From: Sisyra terminalis
Lineage: Eukaryota > Arthropoda > Insecta > Neuroptera > Sisyridae
NCBI GenBank assembly: GCA_958496175.1
Contig: OY292279.1
Span: 14,198,001-14,262,000 of the forward strand
Direction: 5' to 3'
Length of the DNA: 64,000 bases
Part shown: in pieces, positions 48,273-59,052 of the stretch
Numbering within the stretch: position 1 is the first letter of the stretch
Layout of the letters: each line of letters opens with the position of its first letter
The notes under the pieces: generated by a model
The model's database searches: none
What the model was told of the DNA's origin: nothing
The model's input: the letters and a program-made list of their open reading frames with translations, nothing else
Translations under genes and position numbers: made by a program

Positions 48273-48665
48273 CAAAATAAGATTTTTTCGCTGACTTTGA
48301 ACAGTTATACTGTGTATACAATATATAGGATATATTGCGGTCCAATTTATGTAGTATAATTTAATATAATAATATATAAAAATCATACCATAAACATAAA
48401 TTTGAACAGAAGTCCAAACAAAAATATTCTTGACGTATTGCCCATTGTGAATCATCACAAAGCAGTTACGGAGTGATCCAAACTACTTGATGACCACTGA
48501 GGAAGATTACTTGGCAATCGAAATACGTATCTGGGCAATACGTCACGAATATTTTTGTTTGAACTTCTGTTCAAATTTATGTTTATGGTATGATTTTTTT
48601 ATATTATAATATAAAATTATACTACATAAATTGGATCGCAATATATCCTATATATTGTATACACA
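48273..48665 (+). mobile_element. Hammerhead foldback element, copy 2
   Basis: A 393-bp element, the longest copy of the family, flanked by a 12-bp duplication with one mismatch. The left end carries the asymmetric segment TTTCGCTGACTTTGAACAG. Then come the inverted arms, ATACAATATATAGG through GACGTATTGCCCA on the left and TGGGCAATACGTC through CCTATATATTGTAT on the right. The central region carries the hammerhead-like core on the plus strand. It has no ORF. It lies in opposite orientation to copy 1, about 30 kb away. The two copies are similar over their full length, so the family was probably mobile as this exact unit. Confidence 0.75.
48494..48534 (+). ncRNA. Hammerhead-ribozyme-like core, copy 2
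   Basis: CTGAGGA (48497-48503) fits CUGANGA; then an extra A, stem II GATT/AATC with four perfect pairs, GAAA (48520-48523), palindromic stem III ATACGTAT, and presumed cleavage after C at 48531. Stem I starts with CCA (48494-48496) and TGG (48532-48534), three perfect pairs, then unpaired bases and a possible TTG/CAA continuation. The downstream stem I strand can also pair with the element's left arm, so two competing folds are possible. Confidence 0.5.
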
Positions 48666-48677
48666 CTCTGTTCTAAT
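48666..48677. repeat. Right 12-bp target-site duplication
   Basis: CTCTGTTCTAAT, one mismatch from 48261-48272. Confidence 0.65.
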
Positions 48678-51600
48678 GTTTCAGTATCTCAGAAATCATA
48701 ATTAAGTCAATGAAAATTAAATTAACAAAATTTATTTACAGTATAACATTATATCTTTTGTCCAAATGTAGATATTTCAAATATAACAAATGTTATAAGC
48801 TAGATTACTATATTAATCCACAAATCAAAAAAGACTCTTAAGATCTAGAATGATTCTTTTAACAAAAGTTTAAGATATTAAAAAAAATATTTTCAGCTAC
48901 ATTGTATGGAATCAGGATGTCATGATTGAGGCTCGATTTCAAGTGAACTTATTCAAAGTAAAAACCAAACCTTGAAATTAAAACCTACACACTCTTTTTT
49001 GTTCAGCATTCCTATTATAACTGTTTTATAATCACTGATTGCTGCCGGTTCAAAAGATTACGATCTTCCTTTTGATTTGTTGTTCTGAAAACTGTCGTCG
49101 ATGTTGTCCATGTCAACGCGTGCACGTGAAGGTATTGAAAGTATTTTATCTTTTTTTTATCCGAAGACTAATTTCAGTGCGCATTTATTAGTTCAAGACG
49201 GAAATGAAAACTAGTTGTCATCCTCATTTCAACTAATTAAAAGAGATCTCGATTTAAGTAATTCGAAAATAATATTTTTATAGAGTGGTAATTTTCGGTT
49301 GACTCCCTTATCTACCGAAGAATGCCACATTTATCTTCCTTATAAAGTATGGGAAAATTTTACTTTGGGAAAATCTCCGTTTAGAATAGATAGAAAAGTC
49401 ATGTTTGATTCAGAGGCATTGGTGTAATTGCCTGTGAAATAAGAAATTTAGAAAAAAATTGACATTACACCCATAATTATTCGTAAATTCATCATTTATT
49501 TAGGCCCCCGTCGACTTCACACATTCAAATTTCACATTTAAATTTTATTATGCCATAAATTTAATTTTTAAGTATTATAATTTAAACATAATAACAATAA
49601 TATGTGCATAGATATAATTTTCAATGGTCTCGTCGTTCCTTCTAAAAATTTGAAATTCAAATTTTGCTTAGTGAAAAAAAAAATAATGCTAAAATGATGC
49701 AAGAAAGTATAAGTTATAGTACTATTATATTGATTCTAGAGATAATAATTATATTTTATTAAGACTTTATTATTCACTAATGTAAATACAGTTTCGAGTA
49801 CAGAATTCAAACCATTTGTTTATGATCATTTTAGAATTCCGAAAGTCAAATTGGAGGGCATTGGTCTAATAAGAATTTGGAATTTTTGATATAAAGTGTT
49901 AGATATGTAAATATTTGTATATTTTTTTTTCAATTAAATTTTTGCACTGAATGTATTTTTTTTCGTTTTAGGAGATTGTTTTGATTGAGGAGAGTTGAAT
50001 TATTTAGACATAATTTTTGTGTTCCGGCCTCATTTTTTTGCCGTTATTCAAATTACGATCGTTTGATGGTTGTTTGGGTTTTGTTTAGGAGATTATGAGG
50101 TTCCAAATAAATGAGGTCGATGTTTTGTATTTTTTTTTTCCATTTTTTTCATTGATGAAAAAATTCATATATTTTTTATTATTACGTGTTTCTTTAATTT
50201 TTGAAAACGCAAAAATCAAAAAAAAAATTGGTTACTTATTTATATATTTGCAGATTTGTATACATTACAAGTTGTCCATAATACTTGACTTTTGAAAGCA
50301 GAGTTACTAGTATCCACCAACAATTAGTGGATATTTTTATATTCAACATTGATTAATTGATCCATCCCTTAGATATATTTGCGACTTATAAGCTATGTAC
50401 ATATGGAACTTAAAATATGTAGGTACTTATACTTGCGGTTTTATATAACATATAATTAAATTGAAAACCTTATCATTGAATTTTGCAGATAACTACTGTT
50501 ACTAACTACAGTAAGGTTTCAAATATAAGATAAAATACAAGCCAGTTTATAGCACAAGATGAAAAAGAGTAAAACTCGAAATTTTCTAAGTTTCTAATAA
50601 ATATTTCAAAAAAAAGTTTCAAAAAAGGTGATTTTTGTGGTGTCTTGGTAGATAATCTACGACAAGCAGAAATTTAAGACACTTCCGGAATGAAGGAATG
50701 AAAAAATATTGGATAAAATAACTTTATTTTTTTAAAAAAATATTCCATTCTTTTAACTAATTGTGGTAAACCGAGGTAACAAGCAGTACCCAAAACAGCT
50801 ATAGAAATTTATTGTACAATGTATAAATATATTGTGATCTTATTTACGTAATATAATTTACAAAAGTAAACTATAAATTCAAATTATAGCAGAAAGAATC
50901 ATACCAAATGTCTCCAAATCGTTAGGAAGTTGAGTGTTCTCAAAATAAATGGTTTCACTATAATATTAGTCAATATTTTTATTAGTTGATATTAACAAAT
51001 ATTAGTGCATTGTAGTTAAGTTATAGCGAGTTATTAGTTTTATTTTAATTTTCAGGAAATAATTCATGCTTTATATAAATTGAGCCTTTTTATTACACAA
51101 TAATTAACAATATATAATATCATACAGTATGAACCAATAGTACTTCTAAAATAGTTGTAATATTTTTTTGAATATTTACTATACAATTAACTCTAAAGAC
51201 TAAAAATTTTCTTGTTTGTGGAAAAAAAATCGTTACTGGTTAAAATCACTGACTTTCATCATCCAACTTAAATAATTTATTTGGGAAACTGTAGCTTTAT
51301 AAATTAAATAAATATCACACAAAACTTAATGCAGAAGTAAACATTATTCAAACTTCAATATAATAACGTTGGCAAGTTGAGATCTTGATCTAATCTCAAT
51401 GACATGTTTGCTAAATTATGTTTATAAGGAAAAAGTATCAAATTCAACATTAACCTTAATAGAAACAAATAAGCAAATGAATTATAGTGAAAGAACTTGG
51501 AGCTTTTAAAGATGATCATTTATATAATAGCGATAAGAAAGTGTGCTTTTACTGAAAATTTCGTTTAGAAAATTGACAAAAAACGAAAATAATAAAGGTT

Positions 51601-52539
51601 TGACAATATCATAATTATAAGTGAACTTTTTTCAATTTCCTAGTAAAAAGGAATCCAATTAATCCCATTGGACTTGACTATATAAATACATTTTTTTCTA
51701 ACTTGTTTTTCTGAAATTCCAAAAGATATTTTCTTTGAAGATATATTATTCAGGACTTTCAAATCCTGCATTTTATGGTTAGTCAACATTTGGAGAATAA
51801 ATGCTATAAGGACCATTACTGAAAGAAAATGAAACTTTAATTGTAGTACCTAGGTTTCGTGTAGATGACTAAGGCTATGCTGATGAATGTACATAAATTT
51901 TCTTTGGTTTGAAAAACTATTTTCTCCTATAATTGAATTTTCTATTAGTGTTGATGATATTTTACTATTTTATGCCATAAATACTTCAAAATTTACAATA
52001 CATTTGATAAAAAGCCAAGTTTCTAGAATAGATGAATAACGCATACAAAAATTGAGTATGGTACGATGATAAAAGTTATCTCGGAAATCACAATAGGTAT
52101 AAGGTGCCAAATAAAACTAGGAAGAAAAATTACCATGAATTTCTCTAACTTCTAAGATATTTAGCTTTAAAACAAAGTAGCACTTTTGAAGATACACGAA
52201 ACTCGAAGAAGTCAACATAAAAGTAAAAATTTTAATAGCTGAATTGAAAAATGGAATTCAATTTTCTTGAAAAGAAAACATGTTTAAATCTATAGATGTT
52301 TCTGGAATAGGGTATAAAGACGAAACTAAAAATGAAGTTATATTTTGTGAGGTGGATACTATAAAGTAGACTTTACATAATTATTAATACTACCGTTATG
52401 ATAGAAAGTAGTAATCCTTAGGGGAAATGATTTTTTCGCTGAAAACTAACAGTGCTATTCGTGCGTGAAAACTATTGATTCAATTTGAATTTTTACCGGC
52501 ATTTAGATATGAAATTATAATTATCGAAATAATTTATTG
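48678..52539. other. AT-rich DNA without recognised genes
   Basis: Nothing supported beyond a short GC-richer patch near 49040-49130. No ORF worth listing. Confidence 0.55.
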
Positions 52540-53040
52540 AATACGATCGATCTCGCGATAAATAGGTAGGCACGTTGCCATTTTATCGATATCAAAACGT
52601 GTCCCAACCGTTTATCTCACAACAGATCTTTTTCACATCGTCTCGATTTTTGTGTTTGGCTTTTTTTCATACGTGCAAATTTATGGACCTCCACGTGTGA
52701 ATCGGAAAAAAATATATTTATTGTTTCTAAAACAGTATCTAGTTGAACTATGCCAGCCTTGGACTAAAATTTTTCGAAAAAAAAAACACCTTCATCAAAA
52801 AGTAGATCAAGTTGTACATTTCATACGGAATTGTAGATATTTTTCGCAAGAACAAAAAAAAATTTCATACATATTTTGCACGTTTTCAGATGGCGTTATC
52901 GATGCTAATGTTGGTGGCGTGTAATGCTGTCGAAATGTCAGTTCCATACCGAGAAGAAAACCGGGAAAACGGGGCCAGAAAGTGACGTTTCTATAGCAAT
53001 GCCGTGACGGGGCCTTCCAACAAAGCGACAACATTCAGGC
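52540..53040. other. GC-richer block
   Basis: Contains CGATCGATCTCGCGA, TATCGATATC and CACGTGTGAATC (an E-box CACGTG). ORFs on both strands (90 and 75 codons) have no known domain. Possibly regulatory or exonic. Confidence 0.35.
52890..52985 (+). other. Candidate 31-codon ORF just after a potential splice acceptor
   Basis: ATG at 52890 follows CACGTTTTCAG directly, a plausible 3' splice site. The product starts MALSMLMLVACNAVEMSV and ends ENRENGARK with TGA at 52983-52985. The N-terminus is hydrophobic, like a short signal peptide. A weak donor-like AAAGTGACG overlaps the stop, so this could be a first coding exon or chance. No known peptide recognised. Confidence 0.2.
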
Positions 53041-53951
53041 CTGTAACACCTTATATACATATTTCTTTCGTTATATTATGTACGTTTTATTAATGCTTAT
53101 TTATCTTAAACGACAAAGACAGTAATTGCATAATTTAATACTATAAATATTTTACGTCTCACTCTATCAGAAAAGATTTATTTAATATTCGAACAAATAC
53201 GATAAAGTAATTGTAATTCAATTTATTGATTGTTACTTTTTTACTTTCAATTCAAGTTTATAAATGAATAAATAAAGATAACTTTAAATTAATTTACATT
53301 TTATTTAGAGATACACCTATTGATTTATTTCGTAGAGTTTCAATTTTGATATTTTTTTTTTAGAAATTCAAAGAAAATAAGATTTATTGACTTATCTCTA
53401 AATTTTAAGTCTGCTGAATTGTCTGGTAACTTATGAATTTTTTTAAACGAAACTAACCAAATATTTCTTTGAATTTCCTTAATAAATAACGATGTTTAAC
53501 ATACTTAGCACATTCATTACTTAATTAGTAATAAATTTGAGTATATCATCATAAAGCAATTGATTTTTAACGGATTTTTATGAATTACTTTACAGAAGCA
53601 TCTAATAATACCATTCTTCTTTTCATAAAAGACTGCTTAAGTCTTGAGAAATCTAATCTAAAATAAAAGTCATTAGTTTTAATTTAATAAAAATCAAATT
53701 TTAATGCTCATTACTTTTTCTATCAAATAAATACTTTAGACTCTATTTGACAAAACAGTGTTAGTTTGGAAAGTATATGGTAGAACTACAAAATTTCCCC
53801 CAACTTCTATGAAATTTCGTTTCAAAGATTTAATTTAAGCAATTTCCCACAATTGTTACATCTAATTGTAAAAGCTCTCTTTTGGGAAAATGGAGCTTTA
53901 ATATTGACATAAAATTTCAAATTTATCCACAGCATTATAAAATTGAACCCA
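53041..53951. other. AT-rich spacer
   Basis: Nothing recognised. Confidence 0.55.
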
Positions 53952-54455
53952 CTAGAGTTGTTGCTCTGGTTTTGGCTCCGATTTCTCAAACAATAGAGGC
54001 ATAAATTCAAAATATTTTATATTGAAAATCTGTTGCACCGAACGCAAAAAATCAATACACCAGCAATACAATAGTCGTGAAAAGTGAGGTACAAAAATAA
54101 AAAATAAAAAAAAATTTTGCTTCTGTTGCAGGTATCTACGAAATTGCCCGTTGGTCAAAAAAATAAAATTCCACTGACAAGCTGCATTTCCAGTCAGTAA
54201 ACCGATACTTTGTATTATTACAATAATAACATGTGGGAGCAAAAATTTAACCAAGTAGTTACCACTTATGCACTGCCATTGTTCTACATCGTTACCATGA
54301 CATCTCGGCAAATGTAACTGCGAGAAAATTATTCTTGTCCTACCACCATTGTTAAGTGTGGATAAAAAAAAACATTTGTTGGCTAAAAAGAAATCCAATT
54401 TTGACACACACATAAGCGGTAAAATTAAAAATAATAATTTTCCTATGCAAATCAA
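53952..54455 (-). other. Longest ORF in the window, 167 codons, unknown
   Basis: A minus-strand ORF starting MICIGKLLFLILPLMCVSKL, which looks like a signal peptide or membrane anchor. It has a second hydrophobic stretch near residues 65-90 (FLLPHVIIVIIQSIGLL) and several cysteines. I recognise no domain or family. The AT-rich composition gives many Phe, Leu and Ile codons, so a chance origin is likely. No upstream promoter or splice context stands out. Confidence 0.2.
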
Positions 54456-55540
54456 TAAATAGTGATTAACCGTTTGACTAAGGCATATTTATCAAAATAT
54501 GTCTATAGTAGAAAGCTATAATTATCTGTTTTTGAGGCAGATTAGTGAGGAGAGAACGGGACGAAAAGAGGTGGTAATCATTTAATTATAAGACATAAAT
54601 TACCAATTCTCTTTTATAGAATTATGTATTAGGAATCAATTTTTAATGTTAGAAATGTTGATGTTGATTAATAGAAACAATTTCGTTGGTCTTCAGACGG
54701 GGAAGGCTGTAACAGGTTGAGCATTTGAGTTGTACCCATGCTTCATTTTGGTCCATTTTATCTCACGTATTCTTTCTTATAAAACTGTTAATAAATTCTC
54801 AAATTTTATGACTTAGAAAATTGCTATAACTTCATATTTTCAAAAAAACCTATTTGGAACCTTTTTAGCAATGTTATAAGATTAGAGCAACAATTTTTTT
54901 TCTTTCCTGATCCAGAAACTTTTCATTCAATTTTCTATAAGTTTCATTGTTAAAAATTTGTATGCAAAATATCTCAGATAAACATAGCCAGTACAAAAAA
55001 AAAAATGGAAAAATCAATAAAAGACACATGTATGCAGTTCACAGGCGATGGAAATGAAACCACCAAAGTGTGAACTTCAAGATAATGAGAAAAATGTAAA
55101 ATTTCGAGAATAGGATAATTGAAGGATTTAGTTATAATAACATTGATACCAAGTTTAAAAATTATTTAACATTTTATTCACATATATCCTATAAAATTTT
55201 TCAGGCTCCAAATTTGGATTTTCGATCAATGATATGAGAGGTTTATGGTAACTGAAGAATAAAATGAATATTTTTCAAGTATTCATATTTCGTAAGCTAA
55301 GCGAGATAAAAAATTATTCTTTATTTTCGTTTTATTTCGTCGAGATCTATAAGAATCCGTTGTTAAATCGTGGTGCCGGAAGAATCATAGTCTTGCCACA
55401 GCTGGGTGATCAAAATTCAGTGGAAGAACCAAACACAAAACATCGAGAAGACGTTTCCAGCTTTAGCCAATGGAAGAACCAAGAAGAAAATATAATTAAG
55501 ACATTTCCACAAACAGCCATCTACAGTTGGGTGATCGAAA
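54456..55540. other. AT-rich DNA with a 93-codon ORF of unknown status
   Basis: The plus-strand ORF at 55264-55545 contains a small internal repetition (two GGGTGATC and two TGGAAGAACCAA stretches about 60-130 bp apart) but no domain. The remainder shows nothing. Confidence 0.35.
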
Positions 55541-56172
55541 ATTGAAATGTTTGTTACAAAAGAGGGGTAGCTCCAATTTTAAAAAAAAAAAGCAATATTT
55601 TAAATACAATTAACTAAATAAATCTAAGTAAACCATAATATTGTAACAGAAAGGAACAAAGTCTGTTTCTCTCTTTGTGCCATGCCGGCACGCGATTGGC
55701 TGAGTGACTTCTATCTCTCTCCCACCAATGCGTATGTACATATAGATTGTTCTGGAAACATCTAGTAGGTGGTGAAACGTTGGCGAATATTGAAGTATAT
55801 TCTAGAATGTTGGGTTGCGAGCATAAGGCGTTCAGTCAAGCCAGTTGACAGTTCTGTATAGAAATTCAGTTGTGAATTTCCGTTACGACAAAGCGGTTAT
55901 TAGCGTGATTTGAATTAAAAGTGATTATTGTCATTTGAGTGATTGTTTTGACAAGTGTAATTGTGTAATAAAAAAAGTGATTGTTAAGTGTGAAAGTGAT
56001 TATTTATTTCCAAAATAAATTAAAAGCACGAATAAACGCCATCTCAATACAGTTTTGTTACAGTATTAATAAACTGTTGTCTATATAATGCAAAAAGGCC
56101 TTCAGAATTAAGTTGAAAACATGTTTACTATTAACTTTGGAGCTACCTCCTGTTAGCAGCAAACCCTTCAAT
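55541..56172. repeat. Inverted arms flanking the LTR
   Basis: ATTGAAATGTTTGTTAC to GGGGTAGCTCCAA (55541-55576) and its near reverse complement, TTGGAGCTACCTCC to CCTTCAAT (about 56136-56171), enclose the LTR. They may be the terminal repeats of a small older element into which the retrotransposon inserted. Superfamily not assigned. Confidence 0.45.
55642..56062 (+). mobile_element. Probable solo LTR of an LTR retrotransposon
   Basis: A 421-bp GC-richer unit starts TGTAACAG and ends TTTTGTTACA, giving TG...CA ends with a short inverted TGTAACA/TGTTACA. The interior has TCTAGAATG, an initiator-like TCAGTC near 55835 and AATAAA near the 3' end (about 56032), the usual order for a U3-R-U5 LTR. 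No primer-binding site, gag or pol follows, so it would be a solo LTR left by recombination. The flanks AATAT and GTATT do not match, so a target duplication is unproven. Gypsy or BEL/Pao cannot be decided. Confidence 0.55.
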
Positions 56173-57019
56173 TACTCGTTATTTGTAACATACCATATTA
56201 GTTACATATAGCTAGTATATTATACTTTATTATTGTTTGGAACTTAACATATTAGATACAGTGGGATTACTACATATTATTAAAATAAATTTGGTATCCA
56301 GAAATTCAACCAAAGAAATCGTTGTATCTAATACAATATTTAAAAATCGCCATTTAAAATCATTGCAGTTTTATCGAGTAGAGAATTTGCATAAGTTCTG
56401 ATATGTATTTTATTAAATTTTCTTGGATGAAGCTTAAGTGGTCTTTCAAGTCTTGTCACGACAATATTTGGCATTCGTTTTTGCCATACTTTAAAAAGGG
56501 CTTTATTAAAGGAATGAAATGTTTATGTCAACAATAAATAATTCATCACGGTTGTTAAGCCGACTATTCCCTAGCAAAATTATTGTAATATCAAAATCAC
56601 TGTTGTATATTCTATTTAATTCTCTCGTTTGTTTAATCTAATAGATTTATATGTTTATCTCTTCAAACTGTCGCTTTTTCGTTTCTAGTCACAAAGATGC
56701 TAAAAGAGTTTTCACTTCAAAAAACTTTGATAAGATTGAGAAAATTCTGCTATTTTTCTAGTAATGTATATAGATTATATGTAAATATATATCTTTAACT
56801 AACTTGAAAATTTTACCAAATTTTGTGGAGCCATTTAGAAGATATTCAATTTTTTTGAATTTTTGATATCTTACATTTCATAAGTTTTAGCCACAATATG
56901 TGAAATAAGGTGAACTCAAAAGACACGTGGACACATTCCATGTAGGTACTTAACCAGCTATATTCTTTGGCTATGGGGTACAAAAGTGAGGCAAAAAAAT
57001 ATTCAAATAATTAACAGAA
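56173..57019. other. AT-rich spacer
   Basis: Nothing recognised. Confidence 0.55.
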
Positions 57020-57250
57020 TGCATGTGTGGAGTTTGTAGCGATCATGTCATCCAACGGGACAGCACAATGGGCCTTATTTCCAACGTGTACTTGCCACCA
57101 ACAGCCACGACCATCATCACTATTAGCATTACGATCATCTTCGGCGGCAACAACTGGGCAAATCCAACGACCGCATTATCTGAATCTATCAGCAACCACA
57201 TTATCCAGCAACAATCTCAACACTTAGTCGTACCAGTTTCAACCAAAAGT
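57020..57250 (+). other. GC-richer block with two open frames, possible exon
   Basis: The block follows an acceptor-like TTAACAG (about 57017). One frame (57027-57227) continues from FVAIMSSNGTAQWALF through HQQPRPSSLLAL to NLSATTLSSNNLNT and a stop. It is rich in Ser, Thr, Ala and Gln, as in disordered parts of regulatory proteins. A second frame (57023-57253) is open too, so neither is proven. No domain recognised. Possible short exon or 5' coding end. Confidence 0.25.
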
Positions 57251-58270
57251 TAGTTAAAGTTGACATATGAAAACTATCAACCTAACACTTGCAACCACAC
57301 AACTACCAAGCATACCATTCTTCAACTATTCTGGTTATGAAAAACATATTTTTACATAGGAAATCAAATTCATATAATTAATGAGGCCTGGTTTTGTTGG
57401 ACATCAGATAAAAAACAGCCGCCATTTTGATTTATTGCAATCATATTAATAGTTAATAATATAAAAGTTATCATCAGCGTCTTGATCACAGCGGGACACG
57501 TTTCATTTCAACGACTAATTTGATGTTCACTTTTTGTTGTTTGTTAAGTTGCTTGTTAAAATAAATGACGGAAATGATAATCAAGAAAATTTTTAAACAG
57601 CCGAATCAGGCATTCATTAGTTTTTGGAAATTTCTAACATTATTCAAAAAAATTATGCTATTTGTAAAAGTAAAACTTGCTAACATTTCCAGCGCACAAA
57701 TGTTAATGATATCCAAATTGGAATATGCCACACATGAGAAATACAAAACGTTATAACTAGGAAATTTCAAAAAAAAAAGTTTTAGAGAAACGTTAAAAGG
57801 AAAGTTTTATTAAAGTTGATACAATTATTAGCAATATATTCACGGAAATGTAAAGACATCAATATCAGCGATAAATCATTTCTAAAAATAGTTTTTCTTA
57901 AAATTATTTTTAAACTATGTAAAATTGATTTATTTGGCATTTAATTTCAAAATCAATAAATCTTTAACATTTTGATATCCCAAATCTTATAATGTGGGCT
58001 TAACCTAAACTAATAAGATTTGATAAGATCTATACTCCTTCTTGTAGATCAATTAAGTACATATTGCTTATTGAAAATTCATAACTGTATTCCTCGAAAT
58101 GTTTATTTTATTGCCAAAAAACATGAACTTTTTGTAACTTTATAGATTAATCTAATATTAAGATTGATTTTCGTTTTAATGTACCAAATACCAGCGATTA
58201 AAACAGTAGTAAACTTTGAAACAAGATACCATAAAATAGGAAAAATTTTACAGAAATAAATTTCTTTTTC
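57251..58270. other. AT-rich spacer
   Basis: Includes CAGCCGCCATTTTG at about 57418, a good match to the Pho/YY1 site. No gene recognised. Confidence 0.45.
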
Positions 58271-59052
58271 CTCGACTACGATGACCAGACCTTCGTTATT
58301 TTATAGAAACGAAAAGTTTTTTTGCACTAGTCCCTAACATAGGTAAATACAATCAGCGACTATGAAATTTGGATGGTGATTACTTTGATAGGTACCAGGT
58401 AGCAAAAGTTTATTAAATAAAAATTAATTTCGTGAAAGTATGAAGGCCAGTTTAGTTTTATATTTTCTTCGAAACTATATTAGAAATTACACCCTCTATT
58501 GCCGGACATCTAATATGGTTTCAACCTCCTGCCAGACACCCTTTAACCTTTATTAGTTTTAATGATATTAAAGCCAGAGTATAAAAGCTGAATTTTATAT
58601 ATACCTGAGCAACTATCAAAGGATACTGTCTCAGTAGCTGGACAGTTTTGATGGATTTTATATCTTACAAGATGAATTGAAACTGCCGAAATTACAAGTG
58701 CGTATCTTTTGATAGTTGCCTTGGTAACATATAAAATTCAACTTTTGTACTATGACCTAAATATAATAATAATTTATTAAGGTTTATGAGTGTTTGGTAG
58801 GAGGTTGAAACTAAAATAGGTGCCTAACAATAAAAGTAATGATTTCTAATATTATCCCAAAGAAAATGTTAAAAAATGACATTTATATTTGCATGACACT
58901 AAGCTTTTATTTTATACACCTTTGCTACCTGTTACCTGCAAAAGTAACCACCATCTAAACTCCATAGCCAATGATCGTTTTTACCTGTGATGGAGACATG
59001 CGCAGAGAAATTTTCAGCTTTAATAAAATAACGAAGGTCAGGTCGTCACGAG
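58271..59052. mobile_element. Large imperfect foldback element, 782 bp
   Basis: Two arms of about 350 bp (58271-58622 and 58693-59052) are inverted copies with frequent mismatches and small gaps. Paired landmarks include GACCTTCGTTATTTTAT, CAGGTAGCAAA, TTAGAAAT, GTTTCAACCTCCT, TGAATTTTATAT and CAACTATCA. Only about 70 bp separate the arms. No ORF is seen and the boundaries are approximate. It could be a foldback transposon or an old inverted duplication. The RNA would form a long hairpin, a possible source of small RNAs. Confidence 0.7.
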
